This document shows, piece after piece, positions 47,531-59,927 of a stretch of DNA of 64,000 bases. The notes under the pieces are model-generated. The model was given only the letters and a program-made list of their open reading frames with translations, searched no databases and had not been told where the DNA came from. Location: assembly GCA_013399695.1 (NCBI GenBank), contig VXAU01003997.1:558001-622000 (forward strand), in the 5' to 3' direction. The translations under genes and the position numbers were made by a program. Numbering within the stretch: position 1 is the first letter of the stretch; every line of letters begins with the position of its first letter. The DNA comes from Formicarius rufipectus. Its lineage: Eukaryota > Chordata > Aves > Passeriformes > Formicariidae.

Positions 47531-48625
47531 ATGAGGACAAGAGGTCGATTTTGTCCAGCACACAACTGGATAAACACGTCATGTGGTGGGTGAGCAGCTG
47601 CATCATGGGTTGGGCACAGAGGGTGACAGTGCCTGGGGTGACACCAGGCTGGGGACTGTCACCAGTGGGCTCCACGGGGCTCCATCCTGTTCCCTGTGCT
47701 CTTCATCATCTTCCTCAGTGCCTGGGACACAGCACTGGGAGGGACACTGAGCAAGTCTGCAGGTGACACAGAACTGGGAGGAGCTGCTGAGTCCCTGGAA
47801 GGCAGGGGGGCCCTGCAGGGAGACCTGAACTGGGAACCACCAGCCCTGGCAAGTTCAACCAGGGGAAGTGCCGGATTCTGCCCCCGGGATGGGACAGCCT
47901 GGGATGTAGGGACAGACTGGGAATGAGCTGCTGGAAAGCAGTGCCAGGAAAGGGCCCTGGGGGTGCTGGTTGGTGGCCAGCTGGCCACGAGTCAGCAGTG
48001 CCCTGGAGCCAGGGGGGACATCCCTGTCCTGGGGGGCACCAGGAAAAGCATCACCAGCCCAGAGAGGGAGGGGATTGTCCTGTTCTGCTCTGCACTGGGG
48101 CAGCCTCACCTGCAATAGTGGGGCAGTTTGGGGGGGACACAATGTAGTAAAGGTATAAAACTATTAGAGAGGGTCCAAATGAGGGCAACAAAGATGATGA
48201 AAGTCTTAAAGGGGAAGCATGTGAGGACACTGAGAGGACTTGATGTGTTCAGCTGGAGAAGAGGAGACTGAGGAGAGACCTCATTGCAGATACAACTTCC
48301 TCAGGAGGGGCAGAGGAGGGGCAGGCACTGCTCTCTGCTCTGTGGGGACCAGGGACAGCACCCTGGGAATGGCTGGAGCTGTGCCAGGGGAGGGTTAGTT
48401 TGGCTGTCAGGAAAAGTTTCCTCACCCAGAGTGTGGTGGGAACTGAACAGGCTGCTCAGGGCAGTGGGCACAGCCCCAAGGCTGGCAGAGCTCCAGGAGC
48501 ATTTGGACGATGCTCACAGGTACATGGTGGATTCTTGGGGTGTCCTGGGCAGGGCCAGGAGGTGGCCTTGATGCTTCTCGTGGGGCCCTTCCAGATCAGG
48601 ATATTCTATGATGCCATGATTTTGT
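47531..48625 (+). mobile_element. CR1 LINE copy with dead reverse transcriptase remnant
   Basis: At about 1.1 kb this is the longest CR1 piece in the window, plus-sense. The left part encodes the end of the reverse transcriptase: a frame reads LFIIFLSAWDTALGGTLSKS followed by AGDTELGGAAESLEGRGALQ. The family's catalytic FADDTKLG motif is here SAGDTELG: the F and the first catalytic aspartate are lost. The middle (47930-48270) and the 3' part (to 'tatgatgccatgat') continue in other frames, so frameshifts have accumulated. In life CR1 copies RNA into DNA at a nicked target; this copy cannot. The 5' end is truncated. Confidence 0.88.
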
Positions 48626-51600
48626 AGCCCAGAGGCCACCACAGTCATCCAGGTGACCAAAGGAGACCAAGCAGGAGTCAGAACCTTGGTCTCCTTCACT
48701 GGCACAGTTGGACCCTGTGTCCCACAATATGTATTGCAATATTAGGGCTGGGTTCTTCTTATTTCTGAGAGAAAGATTTTGTTCCAGTGCAATTTTTGTT
48801 CCAGTATGCTTTTTTTTTTTTTTTTTCCCTAAAACCAGCAGGAATAATACAAATGGAAAGTCTTGTCTTCCAGTCAGCTCTAGCTGATGCTCATGGCCAG
48901 TTTTGGGGAAGATGCCCACAAAACTTCAGGAAATTAACAGCAGGGAATAACTACATAGAAAAGATATTCATCTATAAGACATCTGTGCATATGTGGCTAT
49001 AATTTGAAGACTTCTCTGATGCACAGTTCACCAAAAGCTGTTTTTCCACACTGGAAACAATGATGACCCCAAGTATTGGCTCACGCTAACCAGTCTCAGT
49101 GTTGTTATTGTTGTCTTGGGGTTTTGCTCAACTTTGAAGAGAAATTTCATTGCAACTGACTGGGGAAAAAAAAAATTAAAAAAGGAAAAAAGAAGGAAAC
49201 TACCTTATTGTCACCATTCTCCAGCTGGCTACATGGAACTGAAAAGGGACATCTAAGTTGTGATTTATTTGTATAAATTAAGAACAGGCCCATTATGCCA
49301 ACCTTATAAGACTCTGGGCATTTGCAACACCCAATTACTGTGGAAACTGCTTAAACAAATAAATGTCTGGACAAGGATCTGGAACAAATGCATTCATTTT
49401 TAAAAGAAAAAAAAAAGTTCTTGCAAAATATCATTAGACCAAGAAATGCCAACCACTTCATCTGTTTGCTGCTACATCTATTTCCTTCTCTGGAATTCCT
49501 CAGTGCAGATCTACAAAGGAATGAATAAATGAGAACCTGCTGTTCCCCCACTTAACCTATACCAAGCACTTTAAAAAACAACTCTCCTCATCTGTTACAT
49601 TCCAAACATATTTAGCTGTTTTTATCAGAGCTGTGTGGTAGGAAATGGTCTGTAGGGCGTTTTGTAAGGTTGAAATATGAGATATTCGAGCCCTGCTTTG
49701 AATCCAGTATAATCCTGCAGAGGAACCCATCCCATTGAAATCAAATTCGTAAAAGCACACCTGAACACACCCTTCCTGCAGCCAATCCTAAGGGGCCCTG
49801 GTCCTGGAATCCTGCTTGCTGTGGCAAATCCTGCTTCCACAGGACAGGAACCCAGTCCCTCACCATTCTCTTCCCTTTCATCTTTCCAAACGGGGTGAAT
49901 GGAACAAAGAGGAAAACCCAGAGGTGGCATCTAAATTCAAACCCTACGTTTCAACACACATCAGTTAATACAAAAACACACACAGGCATAATTTTGTACA
50001 AATGGAAAGGCAGACTCTCAAGTATTAGACTATTTCAGAAGCTTTAAAAGCAGTACTTGCTTTATATAGATGCAAGTAAAGGAAATATTTGGTCTGTTAA
50101 TGTGGGACTTTGAAGCCCACATGCAACATGTTATGAGACTGCTTTACTAATTCTCATCTCAGAGCTAAATATCTGTATGAGCTCTACCTAGGCTTATTTT
50201 GATATTGCTACATTCATTTATTTTATCCCATTTACAGTTACAGATTTGAACAGCATTCCCAAACAACGAGTTTCCCAGTCACTGTGCTGCTTATCATGTT
50301 ATCTATGTTCTTGTTTCCCACTGTCTTTAGGGCTAATTATGGGAAATCATGCTGGGTAATTAACATGCTTCTGGTTTTTAAAGATATACTTCTCTTAAGA
50401 AGGATAAAAGTGTCATTTTTTTAAAAATTATGGTATTTTAACATTTGAAGTATGAAAGTTTATGGAGGAATGTCATTTTATCAAAAAGTAGGAAAGTAGA
50501 AAATGGCAGAAACTCATAAATGTCCCTCTCTCAGATATTTAAAATACAGAAAGGAGTATAAATCATCACTAATTAAAACTACAGAACATCAAACAAGGTA
50601 AATTATGCTAATTAGCAATTATGATGGCAAAAAAATCTCTCATTTTCTTTACTTTATTTGTTTATGGAGTAGCTGTATCTGCTGCAGGTTTGTGATGTGA
50701 GGCAAAAACACAGCCCAGCAGTCCTTACCACAGAAATAGTTCCAGAGGACGTTCCAGAACTTGGGGCTGCAAAAAGGTAAAAATTAAATTAAAAAGTATT
50801 AGCAGGAATATTAGAATGACAGCATCCAAACAAATAAATATGCCACATTTAGACTTAGAGTGGACAAAACACAAGACAAAATGGAGAGTCCAGACATGAG
50901 AGAGCTTTTATGAAGCATGAAACTAGAACAGGAGAGGAATTAATGGCATGGGAGGTGAGATTTCTCTTTATTTTCCCTTCTTGGAGTCTGTATTTTTAAT
51001 TTGATATAGAAATATTGTTTAAAAGAAATGGTTTGAAGTGCAAGATAATAAATCTGGAGGTAGAAATGTTGAGGAGACACCCAAAAATGATACTTGGAGT
51101 CTGGAAATGAGGAAGGTTAAGGCAAAGGAACTCACAAAAAAAAAAAAAGGAACTTAATCAAAGTGCAGGTCTGAGCTCAGGCAGGATGGAGGAAGGAAAA
51201 GTGTGAGTGCAATACCTACAAATAACTGGGGTTCTGTGAGGAGCTGGTGCTAGGGGGGTTCCTCTCTGCCTTCCACACAAGTTAGGAGTGGAACTCCTCC
51301 AGTGGGGAATCCCCAGAAGAAAGAAGTGCTCAGCCCATGCATCTTCTCCTCTGACATCTAAGGGAGGATTCAGAGAACATTGGACAGTCTGAGGCCATAC
51401 TTTGCACCTTCATCAAGCCCAGAGAATTAGAATTGCAACAAAATTAATCTGCTCCATCTCCCATTTAGGTACTATGAGGAAGAGAAGACTGTTTATGTTT
51501 AGGACTTTTGGCATTAAGCCAGAAATTAAATATAATTTATACTATAATTCATGAATATCAATTAAACACATCTCTGCAGTTATTTTAAGTGTGGTTTTTA

Positions 51601-52554
51601 GGCATCACAGGGATATATGTGCTTCAATCCATGCTCCAGATTTCCTGGTAGTACCATACAGATTTAAACCCAGGACCAATGGTTGAAACATCAGGCACCA
51701 AAGAAAGAAATAAGAAGATCAAACATGCTTTTCTAAATGCTTTGCGAAATAAAATGATAAGTTTTTTCCCCAGCACTCCAATCCCATCAGCATCCTTTTG
51801 TTTTCAGTGGTTGGTGATATTTGGTTTCAGTTTGTGGTTTTCCTATTGTTCTTTTAAATGAAGTAAAGAAATATATATTAAATAAAGTGGGGAGTGTAGT
51901 TGACCTCTACCATTTCATGAAAGAGCTTGTTATGTTTATCCCGTTTAAATGAAAATCAACTTTGACTGGAACAGGAAAATGCAAGACTGGAAGGAACAAG
52001 GCAGTTGGAGCATAGGGAGTTTTCCTAACAGGAAACTCTTTTCAAGCTAAGCCTAGATTATGGGACCAAACATTTAAGCAGACACTTGGCAGAGATCTAA
52101 ATTCACTGGAACCTGAGTGGTTTTCAGGTATGATATGCCTCTGAGACAAGTGTCCTGGGTTGGATTTATTCTTCCCTTCCCTTATTTTCTCATGAACATC
52201 TTGACTACTGTGTCAAAATACCTCCCTGCCTGTTACCAACCTACCTGCACAGTTAATGATTCCATTTTCAAATACACAGAGGGAACAACTTGGGACTGTA
52301 AATATATCAGCTCTGGAGACACAAGCCAGAGCTGAAAAATAATGGAAGTTGGAAAATGGAATGCTCTGGAGTGTGTAGGCTTGGGGCTTTGCTTCCATTT
52401 CTACAAAGAAGAGGAGGCCCAAGCAAAACAACAAGCTGTATGTGGGTTTTGAACGTACCAGAGCAAGTTTTTGTTTGGCTCAAAGGCACCACTTTCCAAC
52501 CTCCCCTTGTAGGGATTCCATCCAGGACTCACCTTTTCTTGGCATTTCATGTGG
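48626..52554. other. Unannotated sequence
   Basis: About 3.9 kb without a recognised gene. It holds a 17-base T-run (48810-48826), an A-rich patch (49165-49196) and A/T-rich DNA through 50000-50650. Frames of at most 107 codons have no domain. Confidence 0.45.
48810..48826. repeat. T-run
   Basis: Seventeen consecutive T residues about 180 bp beyond the CR1 copy. Confidence 0.9.
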
Positions 52555-53108
52555 AATCATAGAAAGATAGAATCATGGAACGGCTTGGGTTGGAATGGAC
52601 CTGAAAGATCATCAAACTCTAACTCCCTGCCACGGGCAGGGACACCTTCCACCAGCCCAGGTTGCTCAGAACCCCATCCAACCTGGCCTTGGACACTTCC
52701 AGGGATGGGGCAGACACAGCTTCTCTGCCCAACCTGTGCCAGGGCCTGCCCACCCTCACAGGGAAAAATTTCTTCCCAATATCCAATCTAACCCTGCTCT
52801 CTGTCCATTTGAAGCCATTCCCCCTTGTCCTGTCCCTCCAGGCCCTTGGAAATAGTCTCTCTCCACCTTCACTGTGGGCTCCTTCAGGCACTGAGAGGTC
52901 ACAGTGAGGTGCCCCCAAAGCCTTCTCTTCTCCAGGCTGGACAATCCCAGCTCTGCCAGCCTTTCCTCCCAGCAGAGCTGCTCCAGCCCTCTGATCCTCT
53001 TGGTGTCTCTGCTCTGGCCTCGCTCCCACAGCTCCCTGTGCTGTCTGTGCTGGGACCCCAGGGCTGGGGGCAGCTCTGCAGGGGGGGGTCCCCAGAGCAC
53101 AGTAGAGG
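52555..53108 (-). mobile_element. CR1 LINE 3' part, 5'-truncated
   Basis: About 550 bp of minus-sense CR1. The tail is on the left ('aatcatagaaagatagaatc', 'ggcttgggttggaatggacc'), followed by 'ccaccagcccaggttgctca' and 'aatatccaatctaaccctgc'. It continues to 'ttctctccaggctggacaat' and 'cagagcacagtagagg' on the right. One minus-strand frame keeps DRTRGNGFKWTESRVRLDIG, a CR1 ORF2 C-terminal signature. It is one of the better preserved pieces, but frameshifts divide the rest. Confidence 0.93.
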
Positions 53109-55203
53109 CTGTAGATTGCATAAAACCCAAACATCTACCAAAGAAAGAAATTGTTTGACCCACAGTCCTTCATCTGCCTTCACAAACCCCCTAGAGATGG
53201 GTCAGTGTCAAGGTGGAACTACAGGCAGCACCCCATGATTGAGCAGAGATCAGCCATCATTCAACACAAAACATGATGCAATGATATGATTTAGCTTAAA
53301 CTGCTTATCTGAGTAGCCAGCCGAGGAAAGTTCCAAATCAGGTGAATTTTATCACCTTTTTCTGGACCATGTGGAAAGAAAAAAAACCAATAGAACTGCT
53401 GTATAGGCTTGGAACTCCAAACTGGTCAAGTAGCTTTGGTGGTGCTGCTTCAGGTCACTTGTAGGACATGGGATAGCAGTGATTTCGATCACTAAGGTCA
53501 AAGCAATGAGGTTCCTGTGGAAGATTTCACACAGCAAACATTAAGGAGAGAAATAACTCTGCCTTTCTATGCGACTCTCTTGTTGGGAGGACCCCTCAGT
53601 GTTTTGGCCAGGAGTTTTGTGTCACTGAGACGTTGCAGCACTGGAAACAAAGAGTCTTAAAATGGCAATTCTAATTCCAGTCCTCAAACTTATATCATAA
53701 CTTTGATCCCATAGGATCCCTACAGTCTTTCCAAGATCATGTTTGGAAAGAAGTGTGAAAATCCAGTTGCAACTCCTTTTATTACAGATATTGCCTTTTG
53801 CATATTGTTTTTAATTGTTTTAAAATTGTCCATTAAATGTATTGGGGTTTGATTTTTTTATCACCTATTTGCCAGCAAACTCTCTATCTAAAAGTGTGTC
53901 TAAGTATTTGGTGTTATCATTTTTTGGATTTTTTTAGGTTTAAGTTGCCTGGTTGGACAATGAAATTTCTAAAAGCAGGAAAAGGAATAAATTTTAAAAG
54001 AGCAATATCATCTACCTGACATATATTTTCATAATTGCAAGGCTGTTTCTTTTCTTCTCTAAGAAGAGATAATTGCTTCTACAATGGTTAATCAAAATAC
54101 AATCTTTAAAATATCCTGCAGTGTTTGCCCAGCTGTTGGTACAAACACTACCTTCATCTGACTGTCACTGATCCATATTGTTCCTAAAATGAATATCCAG
54201 AAATCTGCAGGAATATAAGACTCATAATATTGAAAATGTGAAGGCATTTGCAATGATTTGGAAAACTGGGGTGGCTCCCAATCTGCCTGACATATCTGTA
54301 GTATTTCCCAGGTTGGTATTTTGGAAACCTTTGAAATGATGCCAAAATTCCTCCAAATGTTTATGTGCAGCAGAATATATGCATTTATAATGTAAATGTG
54401 CAATATTTGTGTTACTAAACCTCCTGGACCACAAATAAAAATGCAGATCAGGCTTAGATTTTTTCCTATGTAGACTTTCTACTCTTACACTCTCATTGCT
54501 GCTTTTAGTGCACACTTTCTGTACCACATCCCAGGCTTTGCTGTCCATAGTTGGAAAAGGTTTAAGCATCACTGACTGGATTTCGAATTGATTCATACTA
54601 TCACTTTCAGTAGAATTAAACTGGGAATGTCTTTGACCTGTTGGTTTTAAATAGTACTTTTGTAGGAATTGTGGAGCTGGAAGAGTATGTCATTCCACTC
54701 GGGTTGAGGAAGACTACTTTAGATGTTGCTGTTACTGTGTTTTAAATCATTCCTTGAGCAGCATGAAGTTGGCAGGTCTCAAACTCCTGGGTCTGGAATG
54801 GTGTGCCATGAACACCAAGCTCTGTTGGTGTGACAGGGGATAATGCCACTAGTTATTCACACTGTTGCTGTCCATCCTTGCCCACTCCTCCACAGAAGGA
54901 ACTGCAGCTGACAAACTATTGCAGCATGTGGAGAAAAATGGCCTTGCAATAGACATTAAAAATGTCCTATGTTCTTCAGCTGCAGGTACTGAACTGTTAG
55001 GAAATACTGGAGGGATTAACACAAAAAGGAATTTTGCTTTTTATCTTGAAGATATTGAGCAAAATCCACAGGTTGTTCAGTTACCAGAATTGTGGAGAGC
55101 AGAAATGCTCTATCCCCCTACACTCTATTCCTAACACTCTTCAATGATTCTAGGAATGGAATGGTACCTGTGTGTGAAGATAGGTGAATATTATTCTTAA
55201 TTT
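53109..55203. other. Unannotated sequence
   Basis: About 2.1 kb of A/T-rich DNA without a recognised repeat. Minus-strand frames of 103 and 124 codons (54092-54596) and a plus-strand frame of 89 codons (54865-55134) have no recognisable domain. Confidence 0.45.
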
Positions 55204-55350
55204 GCCCCATCCCTGGAAATGTCCAAGGCCAGGTCGGATGGAGTTCTGAGCAACCTGGTTTAGTGGAAGGAGTCCTTGCCCATGGCAGGGGGGTGGAACT
55301 ACTTGATCTTTCAAGTCCTTTTCAACCCAGGCCATTCTATGATTCCATGA
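55204..55350 (+). mobile_element. CR1 LINE 3' end fragment
   Basis: About 150 bp of plus-sense CR1: 'ccctggaaatgtccaaggcc', 'ctgagcaacctggtttagtg', and the tail 'ccaggccattctatgattcc'. Confidence 0.93.
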
Positions 55351-56798
55351 CCTAATAAATCCTTATCTTCACTGTTGCACCTGGCACACAATCCCTAAAC
55401 ACTGGAAAAAGTCAGTGGCTCTGGTTCCCTCCTGCCTGAGGGAATTCCCCAGTACCCCATCCAGCAGTCCCATATTGCAGGGCCACCTCCCTGCTCTCAG
55501 GGGGTTTTCAGTAAACCATCCATCACAACCTGCCTCCCAGTGCCCCAGAAGGTGTGCCACAGCTTCTGCACCTTCCTGCCAGGTCCTTCCAGACTTCACA
55601 CACACACGTCGGGGAAAGGAAGCCCTGGCAGAATCTTTCTCCTCCACGTGCTTGTCCTTGGATCCTGCCTCAGTGCCAGTGGCAGGAGAGCTGGTAACCT
55701 TTGCCAAGTTTCTCTGTAACTCCCAGATACCAAATCAAGGGAGGCTGCTGATGAGTGACTTGCAAAACCCTCAGCTGGTCTCTGACAGGAACACCCAAGT
55801 GTGGCTTTTGGCAAGTCTCAACACCTTCCTGGAGCCGATGACTTTTTGCACAGGCACAGTTTTAGTGTCCTGGCAAGAGGCTTATAAGCCTCAGTTGTTA
55901 ATGAGACACCCTGACTGCATCAAAGAACAAAAATGAGAGTTTATTCCTCCTTGTCTGAAGTTCCAGTTCTACTCAGGAATGGTGGAAAGGCAGAAAAGGT
56001 ACCAGATGTTTCCATTCTTGCATCTTTATGTTCCCCTGCGTAGGGATTTCAAGAGTACAAGAAAGGACCTTCTTAACACACACTTAGACATATTTTCCAA
56101 AACTAATACACTCCATCAAAACCATCTAACAACACAAAGATATAGCTGAGTGTCAATCAGGATATATTTTGTATTTTTTGTGAATTTACATAGCACTTAT
56201 CTATCTTAATTTTAACTTCATTACTAGAACCCTTCACTTGTATCATTCTGTGGAATATCAGCAGGTTCTCCTCTCAGGTCACTGTTGGCCAAGGTGATCC
56301 TGCAGATTCCATTCTTATCACACAGAGGCCTCTCTGTCTTGGAAGCTGCTTCTGACTCCTCAGCCTGCAAACCTGCACGGGTCCCAACTCCTTTCTCCCT
56401 CTGCCTTCCCGTGGCTAAAATGTTTGTTTGTCTCTCACATCAGGTTTTTGGAGAGACTGTGTTATTTGGCACAGCAGGGAAATAGTGTTTTCCCTTCTGG
56501 TGCAAGGGAGTTGGAACAAATCAAGCCATCAAAAGTGAGAGCATTTGAATACAGATGATGATTTGTTGCCTCATTGCAAAACCTCTTCACTCTAACTTCC
56601 TTTGAGATACTCTGAGCTAGGTAAGGTGCCAATCCTCCTGTTCAAATTCATGTTGTAATGAATGGTGGGGTAGTTACCTTTATGGACTAATGAGCCCTAC
56701 TGAATTAATCATTTCTAGTAGGATTACCAAATGCAGCTAAACTGAAGAAAATCTCAGACACCTGCCATCTGTAGGCATTTTTAGAAATCTTGGAGGAT
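55351..56798. other. Unannotated sequence with a 173-codon open frame
   Basis: The plus-strand frame at 55415-55936 (173 codons) is one of the longest open frames outside repeats. It is Ser/Pro/Leu-rich in its first half. I see no signal peptide, domain or convincing exon boundaries, and a minus-strand frame overlaps it. I treat it as chance. Confidence 0.45.
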
Positions 56799-57117
56799 GA
56801 ATCATAGAATCACTAAGGTTGGAAGAGATCTCTAAGATCACTGACTCCAAGTGCCCAGAGCACCGAGTGCCACGTCCAGTCATTCCTTAAACACCTCCAG
56901 GGATGGGGACTCCACCACCAACCTGGGCAGCCCCTTCCAATGTCTCATCACCCTTTCAGTGAAGAAATTCCTTGTGATGTCCAACCTGAACCTCTCCTGG
57001 CACATCTCTAGACCATTTAATCTTTTCCTGTCACTTGTTACTTGGGAGCAGATCCCGACCCCACCTGGCTCCACTCTCCTGTCAGGGAGTTGTAGAGAAT
57101 GAGAAGGTCTCCTCTGA
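56799..57117 (-). mobile_element. CR1 LINE 3' end, 5'-truncated
   Basis: Minus-sense CR1 of about 320 bp. The tail starts 'aatcatagaatcactaaggt'; one minus-strand frame retains [20 protein letters not shown] followed by '[17 protein letters not shown]', an uninterrupted C-terminal piece of ORF2. It ends on the right near 'gaaggtctcctctgagaag'. Confidence 0.92.
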
Positions 57118-57501
57118 GAAGGGACTTGATGTCTAGGATCATTTTAGGTTTTATAACTTATCAAACACTGCATAAAAACATCAATTCAATGCAAGGAAGA
57201 GAAAATAATTATTTATGCACAAGAAATGTTTAATTATGTAACATGACCCTTATAAAATACATACTATCTGGCCTAGGAATGAAAGCACTGCTGGTGGACT
57301 ACACCAGGCACACCAGAAAGCACCAGGTCTGAGGCACTGGAGTGGACGATGCAGATGCTGATGGCATCTGCAACAGCAAAGGGCATTATCTGAAATTCTG
57401 AACCCAGTAAAGTGAACAAAAGAAAAAATAAAATCAGGAAATCATGATGCAGCAAACAGAAATGTTAAGGAATACATTGACAATAAACTGTTAAACTAGA
57501 A
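57118..57501. other. Unannotated unique sequence
   Basis: No repeat or exon recognised between two CR1 fragments of opposite orientation. Confidence 0.5.
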
Positions 57502-57618
57502 CTCTGAGCATCCTGGTCTAGTGGAAGGTGCCCCTGCCTGTGGCAGGAGCATTGAAACTAAATGACCTTTAATGTCTCTTCCAAACCAGGCCATTCCACA
57601 ACTCTATGATTCTATGAA
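57502..57618 (+). mobile_element. CR1 LINE 3' end fragment
   Basis: About 115 bp, plus-sense: 'ctctgagcatcctggtctag', 'tgcctgtggcaggagcattg', 'tgtctcttccaaaccaggcc', and the tail 'tctatgattctatga'. Confidence 0.9.
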
Positions 57619-59876
57619 TACACAGGCTTATAATATAGGAGTTTATATGGTCAAACACTGAGATCTTTCTGTCTCTGTCCTGTCATTACAATTCCAGGAG
57701 CAACTACATAATATGAAGAAAATTCAGAACAAAACTGACACCAGGCTTGGAGGACTCCTTTAAGGATAGTAGAGAGTTGAAAGTGTGATATTTATGTGAC
57801 AAGGGCACCTCACAAAGAAAGGGAATTATTCCTTGTTTCCAAGAATAGACTAGAAACACATTTCTCCTCTAAGATGGGAAAAGCAAAGCTAGGCTTTAGT
57901 AAAATGGCTACTATAAAAGGAGTAAGGCAGTAAAGGAATTGATTCCCCCTTGATTCCTTTACTCTGCAGCAATACAAATGCAGATATATGAACATATTAA
58001 CATGATTAAATGACAAGATATTGAGCAGTCTTCCAACGTGGCAGGGTTCAGACTGATTTACTGAAAAGGGATTTGGAGTTTTTAGGACTACCTCTGACAG
58101 CTTTTTTTTAGCTGTGATTCCCTAATGCAGAGTCCTTTGGACAGACACGAATCAATTTTATGTCCGCATTTCTGTAGGAACAATTAAGAACCCTCAGAGC
58201 TAACAGATGACAGAAAAGATCTGCCTGGCTATCCATTTTCTGCAGCTTTTTGTGAGTGGTAATTAAATTGTGCAGCGCAGAATTAAAATTCATAGAATCA
58301 CAGAAGCTGGAGAGAGAAAAGAGCTGCTCAGGTCATTTTCCTCCCTGCCCTTCCTTCTGCCGAGTGCTTTGCCCAGCACTTTGTAGCCAATTTGAAAAGC
58401 TCTCTACTTACCTCGTGCTTTTAAGAGACCTGCCTTTGATTTATGCAGGGTAGAAAATGATCCCTTGTCTCCAGAGATGGACAATTTGCCTCACTGGAGG
58501 AGTTGTGTAATCCATTTCATTTACCAATTACAGCCCTTCGTTAACACGCAGCCACGGGGGCACGGGGGGACAGCAGGAGGTTAATGAGATTGAGGATGGG
58601 ATCAGGAGGGTCTCCTGAGTGCCTTGTTTTGCCCTGACAGCCCAGTAAATCTCCAGGTGCTTCCCAAGGAAGGAGCAGCTTTAGAGGTTCCATCTCAGCC
58701 ATATCATCCAGCTGTGGATTAGAGGGATTTGCTGCTTTGCAGGGGCTGGTGGGGTTTGGCAGGGCAGGGAGGAACGGGCTGGAGAACCAAACCCACTGGA
58801 AGCTGCTGGGTGTTCCCTGGGACGTGCAGAGCATCCCACCCCACTGGGGACCGAGGTGGTTTTCAGTGTGGAGTAAATCCTACATGAAAAAGAAACATCC
58901 CTTTCAGGTATCGGGGATGGGAAGGTCACATCTCCCTGGGAATTTCCCTCTTGAGAGCCTGCAAAGCCTAAAGTCACTTTTCATGAGCAGAAACTCCTCC
59001 CATACCCCCGAGGTTGGAGTCTTAGTGTCTTAGTGTCTGAGGCCCATCCAGGGTTTTTCAAAATGCTTCTCCACAAGGAGTGGAGAGTGTCTTGTCCAAA
59101 AGGCTGAATGTTTCTGAATGTTTATCAAGCTTCATTTTTTTGCCTTTTTTTTTCAAAGAAATATAAATCTTCTGTTCGAGACACAGGCCATAAATATAAA
59201 CCCAGGCTTTCCCCAGGGATAAACTGCAATAGTCTACAGCTGAATTTCTTCTGAAATAACTGGCACTGCCTGCAGTCAGAAATAGAACACAGGACGGGGA
59301 GGGATGCAAAAGTGATCTGGTAGAGACTTCCTAGGCCTACACAATCCCCCCTCATATGGCTTGTCTTGAATTTTCACTCACCAGTTCTTGTCAGGGGTCC
59401 TGCTTTGCAAGCAGTTTTCCCAGGTCTAAGCCTTATATGGCCTAAATTGGTGTTTCTGGTGACACACATCAGTAACAACACCCTGTGCAGCACCAGGGGC
59501 TCATCTCCACCTGCTGCTGAGTGCCCTGAAGAGCCCCCTGGACTGCCCCTGTCCAGAGCTGGAGCAAGCTGGCTGCATTGGCAAGGCAGCCTCCCAGCAG
59601 TCCCTTTTTCAGTAGACCTCCTATTGGTTCCAAGTGGCATAAAGATGGGTCAATTCTGCTTCTGCTTTTTTTCTCAGAATACACGTTCTTACTAGTGTGT
59701 GAACCTATATTGCTCAAGAAAAAAAAAAAGGAAAAGGGGGATACAGCTGAATAAATACACATTTCAGGGATGGCCTAACTATAAATGTGGTTGCAGTGTA
59801 TAGCAAAGTAAAGCGTAATGACTCTGAAGCTGGTGATGCAACAGAGTGAACTTTAGAAGCCTGAACATTTTATTTG
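57619..59876. other. Unannotated sequence
   Basis: About 2.3 kb without a recognised gene. It contains a weak CR1-like tail at 58290-58345. The G+C-richer stretch at 58540-58830 has overlapping frames of 97-98 codons without domains. Confidence 0.45.
58290..58345 (-). mobile_element. Possible old CR1 tail
   Basis: 'tcatagaatcacagaagctg' followed by 'ctgctcaggtcatttt' follows the order of a minus-sense CR1 3' end but is diverged. Confidence 0.5.
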
Positions 59877-59927
59877 CCCCTTCCCTTCCCTTCCCTTCCC
59901 TTCCCTTCCCCTCCCTTCCCTTCCCTT
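59877..59927. repeat. (CCCTT)n pentanucleotide array
   Basis: About ten CCCTT/CCTTC units with one variant unit (CCCCTCCC). Confidence 0.95.

Noticed and set aside
52619..53163. 171- and 135-codon minus-strand frames
   Set aside because: They lie in a CR1 element; only the DRTRGNG...RLDIG part is real CR1 protein remnant, and the rest is out-of-frame reading.
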